Source: an uncultured Bacilli bacterium
GTDB lineage: Bacteria > Bacillota_I > Bacilli_A > RF39 > UBA660
DNA length: 49,815 nucleotides
NCBI GenBank assembly: GCA_947624175.1
Contig: CANQJD010000004.1
Span: 1-49,815 of the forward strand
Direction of reading: 5' to 3'
The notes under the pieces are model-generated. The model saw only the letters and a program-made list of their open reading frames with translations. It was not told the origin of the DNA and made no database searches. The position numbers and the translations under genes were made by a program. Position 1 is the stretch's first letter, and each line of letters begins with the position of its first letter. Of the stretch, positions 25,933 through 34,749 are shown piece after piece.

Positions 25933-26427
25933 TTATTTTTGAACATATTCAATAACACCGGTGATGGTTTTAGTTTTAATATCAGGATTCTCGGTTACTA
26001 CCTCATCATATTGAGCAGTTATTTGCATCTTAGTTTCTTCACCTGCTAATAGTTCATTACTAGGATTAATTATAATATAAGAAATAGCCGTTGAGCCATT
26101 GATAATATCCGGAACTATTTGAAGGTTTTCTAATTTTGCATCAATACTTCCCGAGTTAGTAATCGTTATTTCATAAACGACTTTATCACCAGGCTTTTCT
26201 AGTTTAGCATCAAAGGTTATTGTATTATTTGTAAATTCCGGTGTTCCTGCATCACTTCCACTACTTACTTCTTTAACTTCAACATTTGTAATCTTGACAT
26301 CCCATTCTCCAGTTATTTCAGCACTACCACTAAAAGTCATTTCACTAGCAAAAGCCGAGTAACCAACCGCCATCATTAAAACCGCAAGCAATAAGGCACC
26401 AATAATAATATTTTTACTCTTTTTCAT
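25933..26427 (-). CDS. TasA/camelysin-family (SipW-dependent) surface protein
   Basis: A 164-residue secreted protein. The signal peptide (MKKSKNIIIGALLLAVLMM, then VGYSAFA) ends in a typical SipW-type cleavage region, followed by a single beta domain beginning MTFSGSAEITGEWDV and ending GVIEYVQ, matching TasA/CalY fibre proteins in size and layout. The start at 26427 is set by GAAAGGAG; upstream in-frame codons are in the 5' leader. It is the first gene of the operon with the SipW-like peptidase and the DUF5305-like protein, so it is the most direct substrate. A role in surface fibres or matrix is inferred from TasA. Confidence 0.85.
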   Translation of the reverse strand: MKKSKNIIIGALLLAVLMMAVGYSAFASEMTFSGSAEITGEWDVKITNVEVKEVSSGSDAGTPEFTNNTITFDAKLEKPGDKVVYEITITNSGSIDAKLENLQIVPDIINGSTAISYIIINPSNELLAGEETKMQITAQYDEVVTENPDIKTKTITGVIEYVQK

Positions 26428-26548
26428 TTTTACTCTCCTTTCAGTATAAGGATTTACACTATTAAAGGATAATGACAAAAAAAATAAGCACTAATTAATA
26501 AAATACTAATTATTGCTATCCCATATTATTATATGCTAATGATTTTTC

Positions 26549-26578
26549 TTGGTTACATTTAGAAATCTATGCTAAAAT
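26549..26578 (+). promoter_or_regulatory. promoter of the dUTPase gene
   Basis: TTGGTT (26549-26554), 18-base spacer, TAAAAT (26573-26578), then GAGGT before the ATG at 26594. Confidence 0.55.
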
Positions 26579-26593
26579 ATTCTTGAGGTAATT

Positions 26594-27079
26594 ATGAAAG
26601 AAATTGAAGAAATTTATAAAGAAACGAAATATATCGATAGTTTATTTGCAAAAAAATATAATATTAAATCACCTGATATCATTGAAAAATATTATTTAGA
26701 ATTATTAGTTGAGTTTTCAGAACTAGCTAATGAAACAAGATGTTTTAAGTTTTGGTCAAAGAAAGAAAGTTCTCGTGATAAAGTTCTAGAAGAATATATT
26801 GATTGTTTATTCATGATTCTTTATTTTGCTAATATAACTGATGTTTCTTTATATGAAGAATTTAATATCACTAAAGAAAAAAGTTTAATCGAGTGTTTTT
26901 TATATCTATATGAGTTAGGTGTTAAACTAAGTCATAATCTTGATAAAGAAATTGTTAAAGAATTAATGGTAGAAATTTTATATCTTGCTAAACTATTAGG
27001 ATTTACAATGAATGATTTAACTAAAGAAACCTTAAAGAAAAAGAAAATAATTGAAGAAAGATTAGAAGGCGATTATTAA
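26594..27079 (+). CDS. dimeric (MazG-like, type 2) dUTPase
   Basis: A 161-residue all-alpha nucleotide pyrophosphatase. ELLVEFSELANETRCFKFW and EEYIDCLFMILYFA carry the E-x-x-E and E-x-x-D metal-binding pairs of dimeric dUTPases, which hydrolyse dUTP to dUMP and keep uracil out of DNA. Length is normal. The ATG follows GAGGTAATT. The next gene starts in the base after its stop, so the two are co-translated. Confidence 0.85.
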   Translation: MKEIEEIYKETKYIDSLFAKKYNIKSPDIIEKYYLELLVEFSELANETRCFKFWSKKESSRDKVLEEYIDCLFMILYFANITDVSLYEEFNITKEKSLIECFLYLYELGVKLSHNLDKEIVKELMVEILYLAKLLGFTMNDLTKETLKKKKIIEERLEGDY

Positions 27080-27445
27080 ATGAAAAGAAATAAATCTTAT
27101 CCTTTACCTTTATATTTTATAGGTAAAGTTTTAAAAGATAGTAATAATAAATTTGGAAGTTTAAAACATGACTATTATTTATTTTTAATGGATAAAGAAA
27201 ATAGTAATGAATGTTATGCTGTTTCTTATTTTGCAAATGGAGACTGGATTAAAGGAAAAATTGGAACTTTAGAAGATTTAGAAGATAATGATATCATAAT
27301 TTCAAAAGTTGCTCCTTTATTTGAACATATGAATTTAAAGTTTATTGAAGAGGTATACTTCTACACTTTATCTCCAAGTGATGCTTATAATATATTTGAA
27401 AATATTAAAGATAATATCAATAATGAAAAGAAAAAAATAAAATAG
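27080..27445 (+). CDS. conserved-looking hypothetical protein
   Basis: A 121-residue soluble protein I do not recognise. It begins MKRNKSYPLPLYFIG and has an alternating beta pattern (YYLFLMDKEN, CYAVSYFANGDW) ending in a lysine-rich helix. There is no signal peptide or membrane helix. It starts immediately after the dUTPase stop (TAA then ATG), so it depends on coupling, and it may work with the dUTPase. It ends in a terminator that overlaps its stop. Confidence 0.6.
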   Translation: MKRNKSYPLPLYFIGKVLKDSNNKFGSLKHDYYLFLMDKENSNECYAVSYFANGDWIKGKIGTLEDLEDNDIIISKVAPLFEHMNLKFIEEVYFYTLSPSDAYNIFENIKDNINNEKKKIK

Positions 27446-27477
27446 AATATGATTATCTAAATTCTATTCTATTTTTA
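27441..27477. terminator. terminator between dUTPase operon and convergent gene remnant
   Basis: AATAGAAT (27441-27448) pairs with ATTCTATT (27461-27468), followed by CTATTTTTATT. Usable in both directions. Confidence 0.6.
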
Positions 27478-27738
27478 TTAGGCAATATTTTTCTTATAAT
27501 CATTAATAATATTGTTAACTTGTTTTAAAGAAAGTTTACATATTTTTGCAATAGTTTCAAATGGTATTTTTTCTTTATAAGAATTAATAACTACATCTTT
27601 TTGTTGCTCGGCACGACCTTCAGATTTACCTTCATCAAGTCCATCAAGTCTATAAGCCTCTAATAAAGACCTATCTAACCTATCTTGTTCATCTTTTCGG
27701 TTATACCATATACTCTCTAAATTCTTATTTTCTAACAT
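27478..27738 (-). pseudogene. duplicated C-terminal fragment of a PDDEXK_2 transposase-family gene
   Basis: An 86-codon frame almost identical to the last ~80 codons of the intact gene directly upstream (SIWYNRKDEQDRLDRSLLEA and IPFETIAKICKLSLKQVNNI are shared exactly). It lacks the nuclease domain and has only a poor ribosome site. A short insertion (a GKSEGRAEQQ region against GRSEQQ) distinguishes the copies. It is most simply the 3' end left from a second paralogue after recombination, but it could be expressed as a separate helical module. The homologous DNA spans about 250 bases in tandem. Confidence 0.7.
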
Positions 27739-27758
27739 ATTTACAATCTCACTTTCAA

Positions 27759-28739
27759 TTAAGCAATATTTTTCTTATAGTCATTTATAATATTGTTAAC
27801 TTGTTTTAAAGAAAGTTTACATATTTTTGCAATAGTTTCAAATGGTATTTTTTCTTTATAAGAATTAATAACCATATCTTTTTGTTGCTCACTTCGGCCT
27901 TCATCAATACCATCAAGTTTGTAGGCTTCTAATAAAGACCTATCTAACCTATCTTGTTCATCTTTTCGGTTATACCATATACTTTCAAAGTTCTTATCTT
28001 TAAACATCTTTCGAACGACCTCCTTTATTTTTTCTTTTAATTCTTCTTTAGTTCTTAATTTTTCTATTAATTTTATTACTTCTTGATATTTCCAAGTAGC
28101 AAGCATTGCACTTAATATACATAAATTATATTCATGTTTGTTGCTTATTTCACACTTACCATTATACACCAGCTTGTATGATTCTGCAATATCTATATTC
28201 GTTATTTGTAACTTTTTTGAATAACAATCCCTTACATTTTCTATATCTACAAACTGGTAATTACTCTTTCTTTTCTTATATTTAGAAAATGTATTAATAT
28301 TTATTAAATGGGCAGGTAATATTTTAGTATAATCTTCTCCTGCATTTAAACTATCTACTAATAATTCTAATAAGTATTGTAAGTTTCTATCTAATTTTAA
28401 TTTATGAATCAAGTCTAATTTTCTTCTATCAGCATCTTCTAAAGTATTTTTAAACATATTTTCTAAATCCTTACGAAAATAATTAAATTCTAAAACCATT
28501 AATTGATTCTTACCATCTACTTCAACCAATAACACAATATCTTTTTCAGTTTTCTTACTTTTCTTTCTATCTTTAGGATTAGAAAGGGGTAAAAATTTTA
28601 TTTTACCTTCTAATTTATCGTAATCAACTTTTAAAATAGACGATATATGTAAAGTAGTTATATCTAAATTTTGTTTCTTCCCAAATAATATCTTAGCACA
28701 TCTATCCATAGCTAAAGGTACCATTTCTTCTTTTATCAT
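27759..28739 (-). CDS. PD-(D/E)XK nuclease family transposase (Rpn-like)
   Basis: A 326-residue protein of the PDDEXK_2/Rpn class, which are recombination-promoting nucleases or transposase-like proteins often carried in several copies. The N-terminal domain has DIVLLVEVDGKNQLMVLEFNY-like strands (split around residues 65-86), where the aspartate and the E-F-N stand for the usual D...E-x-Q catalytic pattern. The middle is helical, and the end holds the coiled SLLEAYKLDG region and a small helix-turn-helix-like IAKICKLSLKQVNNI tail. Start: GGAGAG before the ATG at 28739; an upstream ATG lies beyond the promoter. Its 3' quarter is duplicated downstream. Confidence 0.75.
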   Translation of the reverse strand: MIKEEMVPLAMDRCAKILFGKKQNLDITTLHISSILKVDYDKLEGKIKFLPLSNPKDRKKSKKTEKDIVLLVEVDGKNQLMVLEFNYFRKDLENMFKNTLEDADRRKLDLIHKLKLDRNLQYLLELLVDSLNAGEDYTKILPAHLININTFSKYKKRKSNYQFVDIENVRDCYSKKLQITNIDIAESYKLVYNGKCEISNKHEYNLCILSAMLATWKYQEVIKLIEKLRTKEELKEKIKEVVRKMFKDKNFESIWYNRKDEQDRLDRSLLEAYKLDGIDEGRSEQQKDMVINSYKEKIPFETIAKICKLSLKQVNNIINDYKKNIA

Positions 28740-28763
28740 AACACATCTCTCCTTGTCAAATTC

Positions 28764-28792
28764 AATATAACATAGAATATATAAAATGTCAA
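28764..28792 (-). promoter_or_regulatory. promoter of the PDDEXK_2 gene
   Basis: TTGACA (28787-28792), 17-base spacer, TATATT (28764-28769) on the minus strand. It lies inside the 5' extension of the open frame and so fixes the start at 28739. Confidence 0.75.
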
Positions 28793-28992
28793 ATATTGTA
28801 AATTTACAAATTGATATGTAAAACAGTCTCAAATTAAAAAATTAAAGTCATAAATAATCACAATTTTATAAATTCTCGCGATTTTGATGTATTACGAACA
28901 CACTTTTTAGAACTTAAGTCTTGAAAAAAATTTTTTAAGTCTAATTTAGAAAATTTGAAGAAAAATTAAAGCAATTTTCTAATTTTATAATA

Positions 28993-29283
28993 TTAACTAA
29001 CCTTATTTATATCTTTCTTTATATCATTAACTTCCTTCTCTAAAGCCTTAAGCATTTTTTCAAGCATCTTTAAAGTATCTTGGTTAGATATATTAGAATT
29101 ATTATTTCTTTCACTTACAACAGCAGCATAGTAAGCATTAGTTGAAACTAATTGACCTACTAACATTAACCAGTTACCAAGAGCATTCTGTTCATTAGCC
29201 GTCATATCATCAATTAGTAAATAACCAACGATAACAGCACTTAAAGAAAATAATTTAGGAGTAGTATTTGGTATTAAACTCAT
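28993..29283 (-). CDS. small membrane-associated hypothetical protein
   Basis: A 96-residue protein with a hydrophobic segment (about 10-26, LFSLSAVIVGYLLIDD), a second (about 38-56, WLMLVGQLVSTNAYYAAVV) and a coiled-coil-prone C-terminus (LEKMLKALEKEVNDIKKDI). I do not know its function. No ribosome site precedes the ATG; instead TATAAT ends five bases upstream, so the mRNA may be leaderless. It faces away from the CotF-like pair. Confidence 0.55.
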   Translation of the reverse strand: MSLIPNTTPKLFSLSAVIVGYLLIDDMTANEQNALGNWLMLVGQLVSTNAYYAAVVSERNNNSNISNQDTLKMLEKMLKALEKEVNDIKKDINKVS

Positions 29284-29348
29284 ATTAAATTATATGAAAA
29301 GTGTTTAAAATAAATTATATTTACCATAATAAATATGAAAGGAGATTT

Positions 29349-29576
29349 ATGGAAAATTATAATCAAGTTCCAAATATTATAACTGGAAAAGATTTAGATT
29401 ATTTAAGTGATATGTTTGAATGGAATAAAGAAGCTTTAAAGAAAACTAATGCTAGTATTCCAAAAGTTGAAAATGAAGAGATTAAAGAAATCTTAAAAAA
29501 AGCTTGTAAAATGTTTGATAGTAATTTAACAACGATTCTAGAATTACTTGAAGGGGGTTGTTCTTGTGAAAATTGA
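29349..29576 (+). CDS. small CotF-partner-like protein
   Basis: A 75-residue helical protein (start ATG with AAAGGAG, 29341-29345 region) containing NIITGKDLDYLSDMFEWN and ending GGCSCEN. It resembles small proteins encoded beside CotF-type spore-coat genes. The next gene starts 11 bases before its stop, so the two are coupled. Earlier in-frame codons lie upstream of the ribosome site and are not used. Nothing else in the window indicates sporulation, so the coat assignment may not describe its function. Confidence 0.6.
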   Translation: MENYNQVPNIITGKDLDYLSDMFEWNKEALKKTNASIPKVENEEIKEILKKACKMFDSNLTTILELLEGGCSCEN

Positions 29577-29874
29577 AAATCCTGAAACAAAAGTTCCAAA
29601 AGGTATGGAATTAAATGAACGTGATTATTTAACAAGTTTACTAACTTGTCTTAAAGATATAGAAAAAAATTATACTATAGCACTTACCGAAGCAAGTTGT
29701 GAGAATCTATATAGTAAACATCTTGATGCATTTTTAAATATTGCCTCTCTTCAAAGAGAAGTCTATGAATTAATGTTTAGAAATGGTTGGTATAAATTAG
29801 AAACAGCCGATGAGACTAAAATAAAGAAAAAACATCAAACTTTAAGTCAAGAATTAACTAGTTTAAAAAAATAA
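29566..29874 (+). CDS. CotF-family (spore-coat-like) protein
   Basis: A 102-residue four-helix, ferritin-like protein of the CotF family: LNERDYLTSLLTCLKDIEKNYTIALTEA-type first helices (here split at residue 25) and the closing LMFRNGWYKLE, matching the MxxRGWY end of CotF proteins. The start is GTG at 29566, eight bases after AAGGGGG, inside the previous gene. It ends at a terminator that overlaps the stop. Homologues also occur in non-sporulating Bacillota, so a coat role is not assured. Confidence 0.7.
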   Translation: MKIENPETKVPKGMELNERDYLTSLLTCLKDIEKNYTIALTEASCENLYSKHLDAFLNIASLQREVYELMFRNGWYKLETADETKIKKKHQTLSQELTSLKK

Positions 29875-29900
29875 ACTTCTATTTGTTAAGAAGTTTTTTT
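29873..29900. terminator. terminator shared by CotF-like gene and rsmI
   Basis: AAACTTCT (29873-29880) pairs with AGAAGTTT (29889-29896), followed by T residues. It lies in the convergent junction, and the rsmI stop (29879-29881) is inside it. Confidence 0.7.
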
Positions 29901-30739
29901 ATATTTAAAGAAGCATTATAAATTTCATTTTTACTATATTTATCTTTATATTCTAAGGCTAATAATTGAATAGCTTCTTTCATTGTACATTGTTCTTTAA
30001 CTATTTTATCAATCAATAAAGCTTCAATTGATAACTCTTGATTATCTCTAACCTCTTCTATCATTTTCTTTTTAATAACAATTACATATTCACCTAACTC
30101 ATGATTAGGATTAGATAATAATTCATCTTTTACTTTAGAAGTTTCTCCGTAGTACTTTTTTTCAAACTTTTTAGTTAAATCATTAAGGACAATCAGATAA
30201 GGATTATCAAGAATTTCTTCAATATTTTTTAAAGTATCAAGAATTCTTTTAGGTGATTCATATAAAACAATAGTTTCAATATCATTACTCTTTATTTTTA
30301 ATAATTCTTTTCTTTGTAAACTATTTTTCCGATCTAGAAAGCCATAAAAAGCAAAGTTTTTTAAAGATATTCCGGATAGTGTTAAAGAAGTAATAACTGC
30401 AGATGCTCCTGGAATTGAATATACTTCAATTTTATTTTCAATACATTTATTAACTAAAATACTGCCAGGATCAGATATACAAGGAGTTCCAGCATCAGTT
30501 ATTAAAGCAATATTCATGCCACCCTTAAGTTTTTCTATAACTTCATTCGTCTTTTCTATTTCATTAAACTTATGATATGATTCTAACCTTGTTTTTATTT
30601 CATAACTTATAAGTAAAGGTTTAGAAGTTCTAGTATCTTCACATAAAATTAAATCAACACTTTTTAAAATCTCTAAAGCTCTTTTAGTAATATCTCCTAA
30701 ATTACCAATTGGAGTTGCAATAATATATAAATTTCCCAT
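29879..30739 (-). CDS. rsmI: 16S rRNA (cytidine-1402-2'-O)-methyltransferase
   Basis: A 286-residue tetrapyrrole-methylase-fold enzyme that methylates the ribose of C1402 in the decoding centre of 16S rRNA. Motifs: LYIIATPIGNLGDIT at the start, ILCEDTRTS, ALITDAGTPCISDPG and the YESPKR block. Length is normal. A GTG nine bases upstream (30748) is too close to AAGGA, so the ATG at 30739 is chosen. Downstream of a lipoprotein gene on the same strand and probably co-transcribed with it. Confidence 0.95.
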   Translation of the reverse strand: MGNLYIIATPIGNLGDITKRALEILKSVDLILCEDTRTSKPLLISYEIKTRLESYHKFNEIEKTNEVIEKLKGGMNIALITDAGTPCISDPGSILVNKCIENKIEVYSIPGASAVITSLTLSGISLKNFAFYGFLDRKNSLQRKELLKIKSNDIETIVLYESPKRILDTLKNIEEILDNPYLIVLNDLTKKFEKKYYGETSKVKDELLSNPNHELGEYVIVIKKKMIEEVRDNQELSIEALLIDKIVKEQCTMKEAIQLLALEYKDKYSKNEIYNASLNIKKLLNK

Positions 30740-30761
30740 TTTAGTCACATCCTTAAATTTA

Positions 30762-31211
30762 TTATTTTTTTATTAGTTTAGAAGAATAAGTAGTTTCTAT
30801 ATCATATACTAAGATTTTATCAACATGGTCATTATATTTAATAACTAAATAATAATTAGGTGTATTAACTCTTCCTTCAAAACTTATCTCTAAATAATTA
30901 CTAGCAATAATATTAGTATAATCATTGGCATCAACTAAGTATTTAACATTATCTAAAACTATTTCTTGAACAACAGTTGGATAATCAGGCTTACCTATCG
31001 CAAGTCCTTCATTATAAAGATAAATAGGATCACTGATACTATCATAATACCAAACAGCATTCATAGCAGTATCTAATTGAATAAGTTTCTTTTTCATATT
31101 AGCAAGTTTTGTTTGAACCTCTTCTTTTTCTTCCCTACTTAAATTACTACAACTTGTTAAAGTAAATAACATAGCAATTGCTAACATTAATGATTTAATT
31201 CTATTTTTCAT
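30762..31211 (-). CDS. small lipoprotein, unknown function
   Basis: A 149-residue lipoprotein: signal peptide with lipobox LTSC (Cys21), then a coiled helical stretch (LSREEKEEVQTKLANMKKKL) and a beta region with VWYYDSISDPIYLYNEG. Family unknown. A consensus-like promoter (31234-31262) precedes it. The rsmI gene follows 22 bases later. Confidence 0.75.
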   Translation of the reverse strand: MKNRIKSLMLAIAMLFTLTSCSNLSREEKEEVQTKLANMKKKLIQLDTAMNAVWYYDSISDPIYLYNEGLAIGKPDYPTVVQEIVLDNVKYLVDANDYTNIIASNYLEISFEGRVNTPNYYLVIKYNDHVDKILVYDIETTYSSKLIKK

Positions 31212-31233
31212 ACCTATCGCCTCAATCGTTGTT

Positions 31234-31262
31234 ATTATATTATAAAATTAATTTTTTTTCAA
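31234..31262 (-). promoter_or_regulatory. promoter of the lipoprotein-rsmI operon
   Basis: TTGAAA (31257-31262), 17-base spacer, TATAAT (31234-31239) on the minus strand. Confidence 0.75.
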
Positions 31263-31265
31263 TAA

Positions 31266-31295
31266 TCAAAAAGAAAGAATTATGAAACTCTTTCT
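31266..31295 (-). terminator. terminator of ileS
   Basis: AGAAAGA (31272-31278) pairs with TCTTTCT (31289-31295) on either side of the ileS stop codon; the minus strand continues into TTTTTG. Confidence 0.65.
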
Positions 31296-34200
31296 ACATC
31301 TAAATAAACATCTATTCCATTTAAGTTGGTTACTTCATCGACTTTCTTTTCTTCAATTAACATATCACATAATGTTTCTTTTTTAATGAAGTCTAAGAAG
31401 TTTTCTAACTTATCAAGGATATCTTCAGAACTATAGTAATAGATATAAATTCTATCTGTTATGTTAAAGTCTTTATTCTTTCTTAATTGTTGAACCTTGC
31501 TAACTAATTCCCGAGCTATTCCTTCATTAATTAGTTCAGGTGTTAAAGTTGTATTTAAGATAATAAATAAATTATTATTGATTCCTGTATTGTATCCTTC
31601 TTTTGAATTAACTCTGATATCTAACATTTCTTCCGTCAATTCATAATCTTTGTTATCTAAATTAATAGTTAAAGTCTCTCCATTTTCAAGTTTCTCGATA
31701 AGTTTTCTATCGATATCTTTTAAATATTCACTTAAATTTTTAATGCTTGAGCCAAAGATTTTTCCACAGACTTTAAAGTTTGGTTTTACTTCATAGTTAA
31801 TATAATTATCGAGATTCTTTTCAAAGTTAATCTCTTTAACATTCAACTCTTCTTTAATTAAATCCGTTAAATCTCCAATTATTTTCTTTAATTTAGAATC
31901 AAGAATTACTTCACTTAAAGGTTCCCGAACTTTAATCTTAACATCTTCCCTGACTTTTCTTCCTAAAGAAATTAAGTCTCTTACAGTATCCATCTTTTCT
32001 TCTATTTTAAGATTGATATAGGCTTCATTATACTTAGGAAATTCTGCTAAATGAACAGATTCTTCATCAGTTAACTTTGTATATAAATTTTCAGATGCAA
32101 ATGGAACAATTGGAGCAATCATTTTAGATAATCCAACTAAAACATCATAAGTTGTTTTGTAAACGGCTTTTTTACTATTGTCAGCATCACTTGCCCAGAA
32201 ACGATTTCGATTTCTTCTGATATACCAGTTTGATAAATCATCAGATACAAATGTAACTAAAGCTCTTACTACTTTATTTAAATCATATTCATCATAACTT
32301 TCCGTTACATATTTTAATAACTTATTATATTTAGAAAGTAACCATTTATCAATTTCTTCTAAATCTTCATATTTAATTTCATAGTCTCTTGGGTCAAGAT
32401 TATCAATGTTAGCATAAGTTTGGAAGAAAGTATAAGTATTTAGAAGTGGATTAAAGAATTTGGAATATACTTCTTTTAAACCTTCTTCATCAAATTTTAA
32501 AGGTGTCCAAACTGGTGATACATAAGGAAGATAAAATCTAACCGTATCAGCACCATATTTTTCAATGGTTGTAAATGGTTCAACGATATTACCTTTGGAT
32601 TTACTCATCTTTTTACCATCTTTATCAAGTAATAAGTCATTTACTAAAACATTCTTGTATGGTGATACACCTTTTAAGAATACGGAGATGACAATTAAGG
32701 AATAGAACCAACCTCTGGTTTGATCAATTCCTTCACAGATAAAGTCTGCAGGAAACTGGGATTCCCAAAGTTCTTGATTTTCAAATGGGTAATGATATTG
32801 AGCAAATGGCATTGAACCAGAATCAAACCAGCAATCAATTACATCTTTTACCCTACTCATCTCTTTACCACATTCTGGACACTTAATATGAATATCATCA
32901 ACATATGGTCTATGAAGTTCAATCGTCTCATCTATTTTTTCGATTGATTTTTCGACTAACTCTTCCCTTGAACCAATCATTTCATCATGTCCACATTCAC
33001 ATCTCCAAAGTGGAAGTGGTGTTCCCCAATATCTACTTCTGGAAATTGCCCAATCATTTAAATTTTCAAGCCAATTTCCAAATCTCTTTTCTCCAACATA
33101 ATCTGGATACCAATTAACTTTTTTATTGGCTTCAATTATCTTATCTTTTAATTTCGTAACTTCAAGATAAAAACTTGGTTTAGAGTAATATAGAAGTGGA
33201 GTTCCACATCTCCAACAATGTGGATAATTATGAAGCATTTTTTGCTTTTTGAATAATTTATCATTTTCTTTTAAATATTTAATAACTTCAAGGTCAGCTT
33301 CAAAGACATTCATGCCTTTCCATAAACCTTCCGTGTAACATCCATCTTCCCCAACTGGGTTAAGATATGGTAAATCATATTTTCGTCCAACTTTTGAGTC
33401 ATCTTCACCAAAAGCCGGTGCAATATGAACAATACCAGTTCCATCTTCTATCGTTACATAATCAGCTAAAGTTACATAGAAAGCTTTTTTATTTACTTTT
33501 AAACTTGGAATTAATTGTTCATATTCCATGTATTCTAGGTCTTTCCCTTTATATTTTTCAAGAACTTTAACATCATCACCTAATACTTTTGAAACTAAGG
33601 CTTCTGCTAAAATAAATTTATAACCTTGACTTTCAACTTTAACATAATCATATTCCGGATTAACACATAAAGCAACATTGGAAATTAAAGTCCATGGTGT
33701 TGTTGTCCAAACTAGGAAGTATACATCTTCATCCTTCTTCTTCATTGGAACTATTACCGTTTGAGCCTCAATTTCTTTATAACCTTGAGCAACTTCATGA
33801 GAAGCAAGTCCTGTTCCACATCTTGTACAATATGGTACAACTTTAACTCCTTCATAGAATAATCCTTCATCAAAGAATTTCTTTAAAATATACCATTCGG
33901 TTTCAATATAGTTATTATCATAAGTTACATAAGGATTTTTTAAATCAATGAATTGTCCCATTTTGGTTGTTAAATCAGAGAAGGCCTTTTCATTTTTCCA
34001 AACAATTTCCCGACATTTTTCATTAAACTCTTTAATTCCATACTTTTCAATATCATTTTTATTATTGAATCCTAAAGTCTTCTCAACTTCAACTTCAACT
34101 GGTAAACCATGAGTATCCCAACCTACTTTTCTTAATACTCGATAGCCTTGCATTGTTTTATATTTACAAAAACTATCTTTTAAAAACTTAGCCACCATAT

Positions 34201-34363
34201 GATGTAAGCCTGGAAAACCATTAGCTGTTGCTGGCCCATCATAAAAAACAAAATCATGGTCACGATTTTCTAAACATCTATCAAGTATTTTCATGTTTTC
34301 CCATTTTTTACTGATTTCACTTTCTACTTCACTTGTTTTCTTTTTTTCTAATTCTTTAAACAT
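31280..34363 (-). CDS. ileS: isoleucyl-tRNA synthetase
   Basis: A 1027-residue class I synthetase charging tRNA-Ile. The HIGH motif appears as GLHH (52-55) within DGPATANGFPGLHH, and KMSKSKGN provides the second signature. The editing domain (TTTPWTLISN) and the WFDSGSMPF block are present. The sequence and length, and the lack of a C-terminal zinc ribbon, suggest the type 2 (IleS2-like) form, often less sensitive to mupirocin; that is inference. GGAGGG precedes the ATG. Expression is controlled by an upstream T-box with an AUC specifier. Confidence 0.96.
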   Translation of the reverse strand: MFKELEKKKTSEVESEISKKWENMKILDRCLENRDHDFVFYDGPATANGFPGLHHMVAKFLKDSFCKYKTMQGYRVLRKVGWDTHGLPVEVEVEKTLGFNNKNDIEKYGIKEFNEKCREIVWKNEKAFSDLTTKMGQFIDLKNPYVTYDNNYIETEWYILKKFFDEGLFYEGVKVVPYCTRCGTGLASHEVAQGYKEIEAQTVIVPMKKKDEDVYFLVWTTTPWTLISNVALCVNPEYDYVKVESQGYKFILAEALVSKVLGDDVKVLEKYKGKDLEYMEYEQLIPSLKVNKKAFYVTLADYVTIEDGTGIVHIAPAFGEDDSKVGRKYDLPYLNPVGEDGCYTEGLWKGMNVFEADLEVIKYLKENDKLFKKQKMLHNYPHCWRCGTPLLYYSKPSFYLEVTKLKDKIIEANKKVNWYPDYVGEKRFGNWLENLNDWAISRSRYWGTPLPLWRCECGHDEMIGSREELVEKSIEKIDETIELHRPYVDDIHIKCPECGKEMSRVKDVIDCWFDSGSMPFAQYHYPFENQELWESQFPADFICEGIDQTRGWFYSLIVISVFLKGVSPYKNVLVNDLLLDKDGKKMSKSKGNIVEPFTTIEKYGADTVRFYLPYVSPVWTPLKFDEEGLKEVYSKFFNPLLNTYTFFQTYANIDNLDPRDYEIKYEDLEEIDKWLLSKYNKLLKYVTESYDEYDLNKVVRALVTFVSDDLSNWYIRRNRNRFWASDADNSKKAVYKTTYDVLVGLSKMIAPIVPFASENLYTKLTDEESVHLAEFPKYNEAYINLKIEEKMDTVRDLISLGRKVREDVKIKVREPLSEVILDSKLKKIIGDLTDLIKEELNVKEINFEKNLDNYINYEVKPNFKVCGKIFGSSIKNLSEYLKDIDRKLIEKLENGETLTINLDNKDYELTEEMLDIRVNSKEGYNTGINNNLFIILNTTLTPELINEGIARELVSKVQQLRKNKDFNITDRIYIYYYSSEDILDKLENFLDFIKKETLCDMLIEEKKVDEVTNLNGIDVYLDVERVS

Positions 34364-34375
34364 AATTCCCTCCTA

Positions 34376-34593
34376 AAAAATAAAAAGAACTCTTAGTCTA
34401 AGGACGAAGAGTTCGTGTTACCACCTTAATTCAATTTATCATATGATAAATTCTCAAAAACTATAACGCATTACCGTATTTATCTTATCCATAAATAGCA
34501 CTTGAAAGTGATTTGAATAAAGAAGTTTTATCTATTTGCACCAACCATAGACTCTCTTTAAAACTTTATTTTATTCCGTCTTTCGCACTTGCT
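34376..34593 (-). promoter_or_regulatory. T-box riboswitch (isoleucine)
   Basis: On the minus strand the leader has the AGAGAG and GGTTGGTGCAAA elements of Stem I, a specifier loop with AUC (34510-34512) between the stems GAAAG/CTTTC and GAATAAA/TTTATTC, the conserved AAGGTGGTAACACG T-box (34414-34427), and a terminator GAACTCTT/AAGAGTTC with T-tract (34376-34414). Uncharged tRNA-Ile should favour the antiterminator and allow ileS transcription. Confidence 0.92.
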
Positions 34594-34599
34594 TAATAA

Positions 34600-34628
34600 A
34601 TAATATCAAAGATTTCTTTAAAAATCAA
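34600..34628 (-). promoter_or_regulatory. promoter of the ileS T-box leader
   Basis: TTGATT (34623-34628), 17-base spacer, TATTAT (34600-34605) on the minus strand; transcript start near 34593. Confidence 0.7.
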
Positions 34629-34749
34629 GTATTTTTTCACTTTTTTATCATAATTATTATTTAACTTTTTTAAGATAGTTAATTTTATTATAAAATAGTG
34701 TCAATTATACTTTGATGTAATATTTTTTATATATTTTTATATTTTTAGA

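Noticed and set aside
29399-29635. Minus-strand frame opposite the CotF-like genes
   Set aside because: Antisense shadow of two coupled genes with clear ribosome sites.
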